Under the pieces are notes generated by a model that did no database searches, was not told where the DNA came from, and saw nothing but the letters and a program-made list of their open reading frames with translations. From Trichuris trichiura (taxonomy: Eukaryota; Nematoda; Enoplea; Trichinellida; Trichuridae), in assembly GCA_037903355.1 (NCBI GenBank), contig JBAJFE010000026.1, positions 5,766,001 to 5,830,000 of the forward strand: DNA of 64,000 nucleotides, written 5' to 3'. Positions 11,981-24,700 of this stretch are shown piece after piece (the first letter of the stretch is position 1; every line of letters begins with the position of its first letter). A program made the position numbers and the translations under genes.

Positions 11981-14308
11981 TCAATCTTCAATTTGCGTTG
12001 GCCCCTTGAAATAGGTTTGATCTATTTGTAGACACAAGCGCTCGAGGTTTGGGAACTGCTTCACTATAGCACCAAGGTTAACAGTAGGCAGATCTGTGGT
12101 TATCAACGTGAACAAATGGCCAAATACAAGCGCGTCCAACGGAGTAGGCCTAGTTAAAAATATGTGATCAATCAAGAACAAGACAGATATGTTTAACCTC
12201 TTGCCCATTAAATAAGGCTTCTCCTGAAGATGCAACGAAAGTACGCGGCAGCACAACTTCATTTCGAGCAGCACCTAAAGAAGCAAGAAACATTCCAAGA
12301 TGAAAAATAATTTAAGCCGGCCAAAAAAGGATGGGGCAACCTGATCCAATGATTTGTCCAACCAGTCGCTAGCGCCAAGGTTTCCACGAATTACTTTCAT
12401 CCGCGCCCAGGGAAGTATATGATTTAGTGGCCACGAGTAAAAGCAAGAAAACCTTGGAATCGTAACCTAAAACAATAAAGACTGCTAACGTAACACAGAC
12501 AGGGAAGGATGACGTTTCGCCGAGGAAGCGAATCAGTGCTTAAAAAATAAATTTCATCAAAGAATCGTATCCACAACACTTTCTGTCTGCACATTTCTTC
12601 AAGACAACGAACTAAAGTACAAAAAAGCTGCTGCCATACACTGTAGCATCCTGAATACTTCTCAGCAACTTTGACGCGAAGAAGTGCCTTTAAAATGGCG
12701 CTTACGAAGGCTGAGACCATAGAGGAAGAGAAAGTTGAAATACTACGATTTATACGCGCTGTAGGCAGAAACTGAGAAGAATCGCGAATAAGTGACATAT
12801 ATGCCGGATTTTGTCTCGTGAGCGCCCCACCGTCATACTGTAAGTTTGCCAGCGATCCTGTCCTGGCCTTAAATAAGCCTAGGCCTAAAAATAGAGCTTA
12901 TATTTCGGCTTAGATTTGAGTAAGAGCAAGAAAGGGTAATCGGCATGCTCTCCAGTAAAGGCACAACAAGTTAAGGGTTTGTTTGCTAGAAAGGAACCTG
13001 CATTTCTCAGACAACGGGGCGGCTAAGAGCCAAGGTCCGGTATGCCGGTTAGCAACGACTTCACATTTTGCTCTGATATGACTATAGTTTGTGGTTTAGG
13101 CAAGCTTTATTAGGCTAATGTACTCAACCGATATGCAATACAGGGTTTGATGCAAGAGGTCAAGGATAGGGAGCTATTTCTTCAAGAAACCTGGGGCACT
13201 TGCGCGGTCAGACCATCTTACGCTATCGACGATAACGAAGGCATTTTGAAAATCCCAAATGGTTCAAACCGATTAAGAAAATAAGATGTTGCTACATTCC
13301 TTCACAGTAGAGGAAGAAAACAGAGCTGTCAGAGATAATCTGTACATTTTTCTTTACGCCTAAATGATTATAAAGCATGCATAAGCCAGAATTCCATTTA
13401 AGTCGATCACTGTAGCCAACCTCAGGGACATTATTGGTTATCACGAAAACCTCGTACTCTGCACTATTCACTTTACTACTCATTTTATATTGCGCTTTCA
13501 TTCAAGGTTACGTTAATGATGGGGCAAGCATTGTTTCAAAAACTCCCTTGCTCACATCAAGCTTAACTGGAAATTAGGGCTTTTTTAAACAAAAAGTAAA
13601 CTTTACATGATTATTATAAATAGTGTTTGAAATCATGCAGCTCAGTAAGACAGGACTACAACTCACCTTTCTGAGGACTGGTTTTACCACCCAACAAATG
13701 TAGAGCTGAAAAGAGAACCCGTCAACCGAAAGTAAATTTGACGAACGATTACCTCTGCATTGACGAGCACTTCCTGTACCAAACTGACTAAGCCTTCCAT
13801 TTCGCCCATTTCTTGGTCTGTAACTTCTAATGACACAAAACCCTAAAAAGCGCAAATAAAGCTATTATTTCATGTTTCCAACAATAACTTGTTCCACTGC
13901 AAATCGAACAATTGATTCGAATCCAGAGACAAGTGATCCATGACTGAGCAGCACAGGTAGCTCGCCTGAAAATTAACATAGGGAAATGCCTCAAAGTAAG
14001 GATAAACGCAAGCTTTCGCCCCGTACGTGTAGGTGATATATACTCTGCGTTTTGTCGTCCCTCAACTGTGTGCGGCAAATTGCTCATAAGCAAAAACGTC
14101 CTTGCCGCAACGCACTCAGCGTAATCGTAAATCAGTGCCTGTTCCGCTTTAAAATGAGGTCGTTATGCGGCAGTTCGACAAGGAGAAATGAAAAGCACTA
14201 ACCACCAAAAGGCTGTATTAAACGCGCATCAGCATCCCACTTCTTTTTGTGATCTGAAACACAACTTAAGCGTTGTCCATCAAAAGGTCGACTACCTGAT
14301 TTGGACAT
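11981..14308 (-). CDS. MTX2: Metaxin-2, mitochondrial outer-membrane import factor
   Basis: Complete nine-exon gene. Metaxin-2 is a GST-fold protein on the cytosolic face of the mitochondrial outer membrane, working with metaxin-1 and the SAM complex in beta-barrel protein import. Exons (minus): 14308-14296, 14253-14203, 14146-14027, 13965-13889, 13842-13753, 13705-13667, 12466-12341, 12274-12198, 12149-11981. All splice sites are GT...AG and the phases close to give 253 residues (human about 263). Family landmarks: KKWDADARLIQPFG near the N-terminus, LLMSNLP and NAEYISPT (thioredoxin-like half), SWPLNHILPWARMKVI, and in the C-terminal GST half PTPLDALVFGHLFTL and FPNLERLCLQIDQTYF. Introns are 42-66 bp except one of 1.2 kb (12467-13666). 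The tiny first exon (MSKS) is the least certain part. Confidence 0.93.
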
Positions 14309-14812
14309 TGGCAAAGAGTCCCAAGCTTCGTTGCGTTTAAACATCTCCAAGGGCGAATAAGAAAAGCCTGCACTCGGAGTCCGTGTCAAAACACTTTAAT
14401 GAAAAGCAACAATTCGCCCAACGTATTTAAGGCAGCACTGGCAGCGTCAAACCGTAAACGCTAAGAAATAAACAGATCACCTAAACAAAGTTTCAAACGG
14501 TGCACCAGCCAGGACAACTAACACCATTACTTGAGACAAAATACGGTAGTCCTGAACAAGTTCGCTAGCACTATAATGCCTATGACTTTACAGAAAACGT
14601 CCTTTTAATAATACATTGGAAACTCGATTATCCAATTTCAGCGGGGAAATACAAGATATAAATTTCTTATAAAATAAGTACAAGCTACCTCTTGCAACTT
14701 CAGACGGCAATCATCCCTTAGATATACTCGTACTGCCTGCTCCTGTGAATATATGCCTACAGGAAAGTCCAAGTAAAAATAAAAAGCAGTACGATCTAGG
14801 TTATATTCATGC

Positions 14813-15916
14813 ATTAACCCGTTCCAGAGGTGCTACTACAAGCCAAAGCTTCAGAGTCTCCCCTTGACCAGTCCTCAGCGGAAAAAATAGGATAGCGTCC
14901 AGTTTTTCCACTGTGGACAGTTTGAGAAAAAACACTAAAATTCAGCTTATACTTGTAGTTTTTGAATGGGTTAATCGGTGAATAAAGTCTGTAGCATGAA
15001 AATGCGCTGTGCATCACAAAATCTGCTGTGTTTAAGGCGCCTATGACGTAAACAATTACAGCTGATAGCGTTATTAGAACAGCCTGTGTTCAAAGAATTG
15101 CAGAGATAAATTATAACAACACTCTGTAACAAAAGTTATGGGATTACGAGCTTCATCTCAACGAGATGATAAAACGAATGAAACCAAAGTAAATTAGGCA
15201 AGTGCCCACCTATGGACGAAAGCCGGAATACGTTAGTACTGAATTATCTCAAACGTTAGGGAATGCATGGTCAGCGATCTCATTTTCATTCATAACCTGT
15301 TGTTTGAGCTTTCGTTCTCTAATTCCTCTAGCTGTTTCATATCAATTGGAATTTCTGTTAGACACACAGTTGTTCCTTGGAATGTTTGAATTGCTGTCAT
15401 CATTAATCATTCTCTTTGAGGTATTTATTAAATATAAACGGTTATTTAGAAACAACGTCCGCGATACAAAGCCTGGTTTATGCCTGCCCTTTCAAGTGCA
15501 TCGTTTGTCAGTCAGCCAATTTCAAGATGTTTCACAAAACTTAAAATATTTCGTTTCTTTCGTTTATATATCCCGTTTTTTTTACTGTAGCTAGTCTGCT
15601 ACGCAAGAAATAGCCACTGTTGAATACCTATTTAACGGCTACGTTCAAAGCGTTTAATACAAAGTTCTTCATAAAGGAGTGCTTAGGTTTTTGGATGAAG
15701 CTTACTTTAAGGAAACAAATCGTTTGATCATCAAGTGTAATCGACATCCGCAAGAAAAGCGGAATTTTTACCTTGCTCAGCGTTCAGCACAACAACAGCA
15801 ACGATTCCAATAATGAAGACTGCTGTAACAGCTGTTTTCCAAAATAACACTGTTACGTTCAGCGCACTGCTTACACAATCCTCTCGCCTGCGCGGGAGGG
15901 CGCGAACAACTGACAT
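14813..15916 (-). CDS. Putative small membrane protein (partial model)
   Basis: Two minus-strand blocks look like exons of one membrane protein. The 5' block starts at an ATG at 15916, encodes MSVVRALPRRRED, one N-glycosylation sequon and a hydrophobic segment (WKTAVTAVFIIGIVAVVVLN), and ends at a CAAG|GTAAAA donor near 15769. The 3' block, about 15080-14814, begins after an ACACAG acceptor with a second hydrophobic segment (VLITLSAVIVYVIGAL) and continues for about 70 polar residues to a stop. The two blocks are in incompatible phases if joined directly, so an exon between them is probably missing from my model. I do not recognise the family. An arrangement with at least two membrane spans is all the sequence supports. 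Confidence 0.35.
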
Positions 15917-15995
15917 GTTTTCTCATTTTAAAGTGGCCAAATAGCCACCTGTGTGCCTCAAGCGAAAGAGTGAACTGGTCTGCACATAGTTTCAC

Positions 15996-17534
15996 AGGAC
16001 CCTTCTTTTTATGCGGTTTCCAAAGATACTAATCCATAAATAATCTTCACGGGACTGTAGGTTGTCTACTGATTCAATAGCTGCTTTTCTGGTACGCTAA
16101 AGAACAGACTACGTTTCTGAACTCTCAGGATCGATTGTCCCGTCGGTATTGGCAAAGAAACGAATAATGAAAGTTTTTATCCTTCACCTTTCTTTGCGCT
16201 ACCAGTCCTGAAAATGCAGGAAACTTAAGTTCATTTTCTCACTGCTAAATGGGCTCTTTCAACGAGAAGATACTTTGTTCCTATAAACGCGCACCTCCTT
16301 ATTACTTCGATAAGCATGGTAGGACATTGAACCTAAACCGTTAACTTTCTCCCGCTTTTCAGCTTCGTAAAAATGATAACAGAAGAGTAATGGGTAATAT
16401 TAAAGCCATCGCAGTGAAATGAAGCAGCATTCCCTGCTTCGCAGTACCGCCTTCCCTGATTGCTGTCTTTGCAATATGCTAACGGGTTGATGATTAAGCT
16501 TTGAGCATGCCTACTTTGAGCAGTTGCCTAAAGCCTGACGCCGGTCTGGACAAACTCTAAAGAACCTGCTCATTTTCTGCAATGATTCAATACAAAACCT
16601 TAGGAAAACAGTACGAACTTTTCATTTTCAAAAATTGACGATGGAACGGCCTTGTCATCAAAGCTTTGAATTGAACTTATATCGTGTCTTGCCTTTACCG
16701 TTGACTTCCAATCCATTCGATGCTAAAATTTCTGTAACTTATTTTCTGAAAACGATAATGAACTCTCTTCATTGATACGCGCGCACAGATAAACAGACTG
16801 CAAACTATCAACAAATGGACAGAAGATGCTCATTAGTGAATAGAGCAAAACTTTTGAAAGGAGTTTGTTCAGTCGTCAGCTTCGGAATGGTCCGCTTTGC
16901 TTACTTGACTACAGAATTAATGAAGAATATAAAGTGGCGTCGTTTTACTAGAAGCAATGAAATTTCCGTTGCGGCGCTAATGAGGCAATTTCCTTGTTGA
17001 GTCAAATGCGCTTTAGCGTATTATGGAAGCTATTTTTATTGCATAATATTCGTGTAAGTTTTTGGGCTTCCATTGTTTCAGCGTCATGCTGAAAAATTGA
17101 GAGCACGCAGTATAACAAGCGTACTCTTGAGATGACTGCTTAAATTCTTCCGATGAAATGTTTTGACAGTTGAAATGCGCTCACTGCAACGAGCAGCTTG
17201 CAGCTATTACTCCCACAGCGCAGCGTCGTGTCTTAAGATAATGTTGTTTCGTTCAAAAGGCATACTGTGGTACTATGATTAATCATCGCTTCGCTTAATC
17301 AGTATTCGAAAAATTTAAAAATCGTTCGTAATAAAACAAATAGAAAAATAAGCAACAGCTCTTCAGTGAATTTTTATCAGGATTTATTTTTCTATTAAAA
17401 CGAAAAATAAGTTTCTAAAATTCAGCTATGCGCATAGTTTTATGTGATCAGGTTGCTGCAACAAAAGTTTCTTGAATTAAGCAGACACTTCGCCCTTGAT
17501 AGTGTGTTTGTATATGCGCATGACTGGCATGGCA
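15996..17534. other. Intergenic, no gene recognised
   Basis: Only short open frames; nothing with splice structure or recognisable motifs. Confidence 0.4.
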
Positions 17535-17861
17535 TTAGCTTCGAGCGTAAGTCAAACCTTTCCACTTTCGCTGTTTCTTAGTATTGTCTTCGCTCTGAGA
17601 ATCACTCATACATCGGCCGTCTTTGCCAATGTACGTTCGTTTGCATGAGGCAGCAATGGAACCGCAACAGAACCGCTGAGAAGCAAATGTAGTGTTTTGT
17701 ATGTCTTTCCGTAATGATGTTAGTGTGCTAGCATGCGTATTTAAGAATTCTGCAAACACTTTTGCGGTAGTGATTTCAATACTGACAATCAGCAGAAGTG
17801 CTGTCGCTCTAAAAAACTTAATGATGGGGGGCTCAACGAAAACTAGCGATGACCGACGCAT
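17535..17861 (-). CDS. Small secreted protein candidate
   Basis: A 108-codon open frame beginning MRRSS, with a hydrophobic stretch (FFRATALLLIVSIEITTA, residues about 16-33) that could act as a signal peptide or anchor, then a sequon and a four-cysteine cluster (RFCCG...CKRTYIGKDGRC). The C-terminus is basic and polar. It shares no visible similarity with the neighbouring TTL gene but lies on the same strand 600 bp downstream of it. No homologue is recognised and the reading frame could be accidental. Confidence 0.3.
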   Translation of the reverse strand: MRRSSLVFVEPPIIKFFRATALLLIVSIEITTAKVFAEFLNTHASTLTSLRKDIQNTTFASQRFCCGSIAASCKRTYIGKDGRCMSDSQSEDNTKKQRKWKGLTYARS

Positions 17862-18489
17862 GAAAATGTAAAAAGCTTGGAGTGGACCTGCCAGCCGTAA
17901 CTGACCTTCTAAATGCGATGGACCAGCAATTGGTTAACGCACTTTTGGAATAATGCAGGGATCTGATATCTCTAGTGTGCTGCCGCGCCGCTTAGAAAGT
18001 TGTCGAAGTCAACACCTAACGAAATGCGATGGCGTCCAAGCAAGATTCTATCATATTATGACTATGACGCTGCAGCTTAAGTATGCCTAACGCTAAGAAC
18101 ACCGTTGAATCAACTCTGCAGCGGCTCGTTAAATCACTCTTGTGCATAAGGGCATCGTTAGCGACACAGCCAAAGCTTAACGCAGGAGTCGTCTTATGCT
18201 GTGCGCGTGAAAACAGATCGTTAACCAAGTACTATGGTAAGCTACCTTGAGTCTTGCCGCTGCTGGACCGCCTCCGTTCAAAATCTCAAAAGATTCGTTG
18301 GAAAGAAAAAGCAGTAATGATCCTCATTAATTGTCCCGACGAGATCTCCACGTTACCCCTTAGCTTATGTAGCTGGCTTTTAGTTTCCAAATGATGCCAT
18401 GGGTTAAACTTATTTCCAGTGAACGCAAAGAAAGCAAAGCATTTTACTTATAGTGCTTAACGGTGAGCACGAACCAAATAAGAGTGTTG

Positions 18490-18985
18490 CTACTTGGGCT
18501 TGCCCGTAGACGTTTCCAACTTCGAGCACTGCGTAACCTGATATTTATGTTTCTCGTCCGTCTTGTCGTCAGAACTGAGGTCTATGGTTGTGTTGAACTT
18601 GTAAATTCCGGATTTTACGACGGCCTTCGGGATACGAATAGTGCGCCGGTATCCTACGCCTTTGCATGTATGATAAATACGCAGCATGGGATCTATGGTC
18701 ATTCCAAACGGATCGGAAGCGCAACCATGAAGATAGAAATATCCTGATTTGCTAGCGTATCCTTCATCCATCCAGTCGTCAGGTCCTCCTAAAAATTAAC
18801 GTCGCTTTGGGAGGTTAATTCGTAAATTCATCGCAACCTGAGTCCTCATCGAGAAGTTTAATGAACACTGGCTTGTCTGCAACTCGTGAACCACATTTTA
18901 CTTGCCCCAAAACCGTTAGGCATTGCTGAGCAGCCAGGGCAGTGGAAATCGTCGACAGAAGAAAAAGAAAGCTGAGACGCAACAT
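18490..18985 (-). CDS. Transthyretin-like (TTL) family secreted protein
   Basis: Two-exon gene, exons 18985-18838 and 18788-18490, separated by a 49-bp GT...AG intron, giving 148 residues. Residues 1-18 (MLRLSFLFLLSTISTALA) form a clear signal peptide. The mature part begins AQQCLTVLGQVKCGSR and continues with the TTL-family pattern: a G-x-V/L-x-C start, KPVFIKLLDED, SGYFYLHGCASDPFG, then IDPMLRIYHTC and IRIPKAVV. Four mature-region cysteines are visible before the last Cys near the C-terminus. TTL proteins (DUF290/PF01060) are small secreted beta-sandwich proteins expanded in nematodes. Some act as bridging or signalling factors, for example TTR-52 in cell-corpse recognition, but this copy's role cannot be told from sequence. 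The start is set by the signal peptide. No breaks are seen. Confidence 0.92.
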
Positions 18986-19259
18986 TTGCAGTTAGGGGAA
19001 ACCAACTACTCTCTGCGTTCGCCAACAACCGACTGACTGAGCCGCCTTCTACAAACTGGAAAACACTGCCGCAAGCAGATGCCTATCTCGCCAATGCAAT
19101 TCGTCATTTTCAAGAAGAGTTGTTGCCAGAAGTTTCGTTGGCGTTTTATAAGATCGAGCGTTAACTTATGCTGAAAACTAAATGAATTGTGCGCAGGTCA
19201 GTTGAACAAATGGAATTATTGTCGCAACTGTCAAGCATTGTGTACTACTGCTTTACCCT

Positions 19260-19709
19260 TCAGGGTGAATAAAACGTGAACGTCGTGAGCGGGTTTTTGA
19301 CCAGTGCCATAAATTCACGAAGTGCAAGTCTGTGTACTCTACTTGCAGTTCGTTTTGCGATCTCTTGAAGTGCAGACATTTCTGTGGGACATAGGTCTCC
19401 TATTTCTTCCAGCAGATGTACTGCTCGACTTCAGCAATTCTTAAAAGAGCTGAGCAATCGCTCTAACTGGTAGTTGCAGAGCTTGATTGTCAAACGCTGG
19501 GCTTTGGATATTATAACTGCGGGAAACGACATCGCTTGACTGACTTTTGTTTTCCAGTTTCTTCCATAGCAAGAAACGTAGCACAAAGCATATGGAAGAT
19601 AGGTAGCTGTTTTCGGCATTTCATCGCTAATACGGCAAGCAGCCCGTATGTGCAATGACAAATAGTTGCCCGTCAGCAGAAGCGCAACTTTAAGTCTCCT
19701 GCTGAGCAT
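19260..19709 (-). CDS. Small protein candidate with internal in-frame TGA
   Basis: An open frame starts at an ATG at 19709 (MLSRRLKVALLLTG...), runs 92 codons with several cysteines, and meets a TGA at 19431-19433. Immediately after, in the same frame, 56 further codons continue to a TGA at 19260 and look strongly protein-like and helical (HLLEEIGDLCPTEMSALQEI). Possible explanations are an unmodelled intron spanning the stop (a pyrimidine-rich CTCAGCTCTTTTAAG lies just upstream), a pseudogene, or stop recoding. I do not recognise a family. Confidence 0.3.
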
Positions 19710-20167
19710 AAGCCAATCTTTTTAAAGCTTACTAATAGAACGCAGCGGCTATCATTTGGTTTGGCATTAGAGAACGAAGCCTCGATGACACCACATGAAA
19801 TTTTTCCGTCTACACTTATTAGTGGCATACGAATATTTCTTTGACAATGATCTGCTCAGGAGACAAAACTGTGAGATAAACACGGAATTCTATGGCAGCT
19901 CAGTTGAAGCTTGGAAAGCTTTTCAGGTTCCAGAAAAATTTTCATGCTGTTTTCTAATTCTTATTGAATTTCATTCCACGGAACTATAAAACTCCAGCGG
20001 GAAATCTTTTGTAAGAAAACTATTGTGCTAAATAATGGTTGCAACTTAAAGCAACACCTCGTCGTGGTTAACAGTGCATTTTCTTTCTTGGCTTTCTCTT
20101 CTTAACAAGCACGGTTTCACTGCACGTTATCTGATGGCTTGGAGAATGCTGTTATTGAACCAGCTAG

Positions 20168-20451
20168 CCTGCTTCGGTTTCGCAACGCGGGCAAAAATAT
20201 GTGAGAGAAAAGCGCCTGCTCGAAAAGGAGAATGCTCTCGAGATTCTTACAATTCAGCATCGCCAACACGAGCATCGAACAGACAAGTATAAATGAGAAC
20301 TTGAAGCAGGTTATGCTTATGTTCTGCGGGCAATTAAGCTAATGCTCATTTTGTCTATTGCAACAACTTCAAATGTCTTTTTTTTAGGAATGCCCTTGGC
20401 AAAATTCAATTAGACATTGCCACTAAGCGTCTTCACAATAGCTTGATGTAA
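20168..20451 (+). CDS. C-terminal exons of a coiled-coil protein
   Basis: Two exons, 20168-20286 and 20388-20451, with good splice sites (CCAGCTAG acceptor, ACAA|GTATAA donor, TTTTTTTAG acceptor) join in frame (phase 2) and end at TAA. The product is highly charged and heptad-like (YVREKRLLEKENALEIL, then His-rich HRQHEHRTDK, NALGKIQLDI). Spacing of the Tyr-x-Arg-Glu-Lys motif and the His-rich segment is reminiscent of the mitochondrial ATPase inhibitor IF1, but this is only a resemblance. The 5' exon or exons are not identified. An ATG-led frame at 20074 (and a mitochondrial-presequence-like frame starting near 20133) is in a different phase. Confidence 0.4.
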
Positions 20452-21234
20452 ACTTGTTGTCCATAACGTTCTGTTTGTGTTACGGCTGAAACCAGCACTC
20501 TTAGCCTACTCTCTAATTGTTGATTGTGTTCACTGTCGAAAGAATAATCAGCTTTGAGCGGCGAAAACAATCTGCTGCCAACAGAGTAAAGTTAGTATTC
20601 ACAGTAACAAATTCTGTTATTAATAATAGGATAAAAAATGGGCAAGAAACTAATGCTCAGTCCTTTCTTGAGACGTCATAGAACAAAAAGCTGAAGCCCA
20701 TCAAACGCTTCTTATTCAGTCGTGAATAAGCAGTTGAGTGATGGAAAAGAATGTGACAGTAGTTGTAAGTCTTAAATAAGTGTTAGTTTAGCGATCTAAC
20801 TTTGCCAAGATTCCTCTCATACTGTAATAGGCGAATGGATAATAGCCCGCTATTTCATATGACTTAGTCGATTGCTTTTGTTTTTTTGCTTAAACTGTCC
20901 AAGCATCCGTTGGCCTCATGTTCTTAAAAAAGTTCAGAGCCTGTTACATTAATACCCATAACTTGGATAGGATGCAGTACATTACGGAATGGAGACGATA
21001 TGCAGGGACCATTTTTTAACACGTTAATTATGCATGATCGTACTTCGTAAGGCCCAAAATCCAAGCAAGCAAAAGATAGACGCTACTGCGCAAGTTTTAC
21101 TTTCGAAACCTTCGACATTGTCTGGTTCCGCCAAACTTATACCTGTAGAAGCTCAGTAGTGCTCATTTCTTGCTCACTTTGTTTGTAGGCCTATTAAACC
21201 ACATTAACTGTTCACCCAGCAATGGTTACAGCTG

Positions 21235-21722
21235 TTAAACGGGATACTTTTTAATAATGAATGCGCCTTTGTATCGCGATCCTAATACATCTTCGCGCGT
21301 CTGCAGATGAGCTTCAAGACTTGGATTTTTAAAATCTTCTTCCTCTTGTTCTTCCGTTTTATCCAGTGCTTTAGATAACCACATAATCATTTTGTTCACG
21401 TGATGATCACGTTCTCTTTCTTCACCTTTTAAGGCACCGAAGCAAGTACGCCATGGCAGCATCGCACGCTCAGAAACTGCAATTCTTTTTGAGTGTTCTG
21501 CTCTGATATTATCATCTCTTTAAAAGTAGATACAACTTTTCCCGTCATTCTAAATTAGAACTGAAAGAGCTTAATGATTCCAAGTTGCTGACGGTTTTTC
21601 GATCGGTGATATTCTTGAAATGCGATCCAAGTCTGAGCCAAGGGTATTAATCTTTTTGTATTAAAGGCTACGCGAAACAGCTGCTCTTCATTTTGGGAAA
21701 GAGGAATTGAATTGCTTGTCAT
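21235..21722 (-). CDS. Unrecognised small protein (two blocks)
   Basis: The 3' block, about 21511-21235, is an open frame with convincing coding character (SERAMLPWRTCFGALKGEE, an acidic Glu-rich run, then VLGSRYKGAFIIKKYPV at the C-terminus). The 5' block starts at an ATG at 21722 (MTSNSIPLSQNEEQLFRVAF) and runs about 55 codons. A short intron (43 bp, ATTTAG acceptor near 21552) would link them but does not keep phase, so one base may be missing or the model is wrong. Length of about 150 residues, charged, no signal peptide, no known domain seen. Confidence 0.4.
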
Positions 21723-24700
21723 TTTTTTCTCCAATGAGTCGCGTATTGCAAAAGCTACCGTTGCGCAACCCTGGGTATCTCATAACGAGATGCTGCATTT
21801 TCATGCTTCTCTTCAACCACTGCTTTTCCTGTTTTGCAATGGATGTTTGTAATCAGCAGACATGATTGCGTCACAAGGCTCGTCACTGAAGACAGGATAA
21901 GATTTGTTGACAAAAGCTTTGAAAGTCACACTGCTCTAATTTTTTTCCAACAACTGCTCATCCATCCGTTCATAGGGCGCTCGTTTTGGTTTAGTTTCAG
22001 AAACCAAACACGGGCAAAAACATTTGCAGAAAAGATCGAATAGGGTCAATTCGAATATGCGCAATTACTTAAAATTGTCCCTCTCTACTTAATAGTTCGT
22101 GATTTTTCGATTTTAGCCAATAAAGTGCTGTCTTTTCTCCGGCACTTTGCGTGAATAGTTGCTGACTTTTTCTTTTTTCTCTTATCATGGTCTAGCAAAG
22201 CAACAGTTTGTTTGGTAAGCGAAATGTTTTACCCGTCACTTGAATCTGCCATGCACAGACATCTTTATAACAGTACATGGCAGGTTCTCAGTAGCTGGGT
22301 TCCGGGGGTGTTATCTTTAAATTTCCCCAGTGATTAACTTAACCCATTTTTGCTAATCTGAATTGACTTTTGGAATTGCTGCTTGCCTTGATAGCTTCCA
22401 AGGTAGTTTGCACGATTGAACAAGAAGTTCACTTATATGCTCACTCATTAGGAGCATGTTTCAGGCCAGCCAAACACGTACCAAACCAGCGAAGTCTACT
22501 GGAAGCGTCTGCTTCTTTAGAAGAAAAAGGAGCGGTTCAGACCTTTCCATTACCTGAAAAAGCTCGCTTTTAGTAATAGACGGTATAGAAAGAATGTTAA
22601 TTGGAGCGGCCAGTGTAACTAGCATTCGTTTGCAAACTAGTTTGTGCTGGAAGCGTTAACAGGTTATAAAATGTGACTTTGGAAACTTACGTTTATAGCA
22701 TTTTACCGAAACAACTCGTCACTATCAATAAATGGCTTGAAAAGTCGGTGGTAGCCTATGGTGTTATGCATTATAACAGGCTAGGTTGCCGTCGCTATTT
22801 CGATGCGAGACTATTTCAAAACTCAAGACAGTGATTACCACGCGCGCTGAAGATTACTTTGTAGCGTGACTTCAGAGTTACGGTTAAGGAAAACAGGTGC
22901 AAGGATTGGACAAAGTAGAGTACGCCTACGTGCGGTACAGAATGGTTGTTTATAGTTGGACTAAGCAAACGAGTATCGTTTGAAGGGCAGAACAGTTGCG
23001 TAGTGTTAAAAGTTTATTTCCCTACTGCATACGCAGTTGGATAAGATGATTCTAACGTTATTCAGTTTTATCAGAATCAGGGAAATAGGTATAACCATAG
23101 CAGGCATGACAAATTACTAATAAAAAGAACATGAATATCTTGGAAACGTGGCAGAAAGAAACTTCGATGTTACTTTGTCACGAAACCTTTCTTCTTGTGC
23201 AGTAAAGCGCATTTTCATTGCCAAACGGCAAATCATGCAGGTTTGCCTTAAGTCACAAAAGAAAGCCTTCTGAGATCTTGTTTTATGATGGCATGTCCAT
23301 TAAGCGATGTCCACAAGACTTAGGTAGTAACTCATTAGATAAGTTGTCGTTTTCTGCAGGCAAATCGCGGGCAGAACCACCCAAGTCGTCTGCGTAGTCA
23401 TCTGTACAAACAGCATTGTTTTTAATCGCTGTTGCTATGCAATTTAATCAATGTGAGTGCTAAGTTAGCATAAGACAGTGCGTCGTCCATCAACACTCAT
23501 ATGCAAGCATAGAAATGTGCGGCATTACTCAAGCAGGTTAATGCCACGTTGAAAAAACTGTAGCATTAAAAGCTTTTCATATGGAAATAATGTGCCCACA
23601 TGCGAATGCTCACGTGAAGGCTTGATTGACATTCTTCAACTAGTATATGCCAATTTAGAAACGGTAGATTTAATGTTCCCACTTTAAGTACTGCGTTGAG
23701 CTCGTGTTAGCTCCTTTGACCATTAGCAGCTCAAATTTATTATTTTGCATTAGAAAGGTTGTCAATTGGCCGCCGTTCTCTTAAGTTAACTTGATAGAAC
23801 ACTACTTATTAGAATGCGTTTAAGCTTGTTAATTTCACTCGCCATGTCCTTTAGGGAGCGTCTTTACTGCGTTGCTTGTATTAGGTTCACCTGTAGGCAC
23901 GTCTAGCAACTGATAAATTATTTAAGTTTCGTATGACTGCTTTGAAAAAAATCCCGCTTAGCGCTAATGCAGTGCTTCAGCGCTAGAGCTCTTCTGACTT
24001 TTAGTTTTAGATAAAAGGTACTGCAGGCAGATGGACAATCCTCCTTTACTTTGAAAGTCAGCTTTCCTTTGAGTTTCCAGTATCACTGCATCTCAGCCCT
24101 TGTAGAAATGCAATGGGCTTATAAACAGAATGCTAATTACAGTGGCGTACATGCTTTTTTGATTACCTTTTGGAATCACCTTATGTTCAGCAACTGCCTA
24201 CGGTTGGCTATCATGTAGGATTTGGCTGATGCATGCGCAGTTTGCAGTTATGATTGAACTTGTGTTTTATAAGAATACCCTCTACAAATTTTTCCTGTTT
24301 GCGAGGTTAAGCACTCCGTTACATTAAATCTATTTCGCAAGAGGTTTATCTTCGTTTTGCTACTTCAATTTCATCCCTACATCAATGTTACCAACACCAT
24401 GCCATGTCTGTATTTTACAATTTAGTTGCTGTGCCTACTATTGCATAAAGCGCCGATAAATAGTATTGTCCGGACGTTCATATAAACAATAAAAGCAATT
24501 AAGTTTTCATGTTTATTTTTCTGGAAGTTAATTTTTTCGTGTTGTTGGCTTATTTGCCACATTGGTTTGGAATGAATAAATGACTTGTCTGAAAGAGACT
24601 CCTGAAGTCATGCAAAATGTTAGCCCCATTAATCCACTTTAGCCACCCTTAAATCTCAATGGTTCTCTCTTATTATCCATCGATTACGCTCATGTAATTG

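Noticed and set aside
14560..14640. Possible tRNA or small RNA genes here and elsewhere.
   Set aside because: No cloverleaf with consensus A and B boxes was found on either strand by eye.
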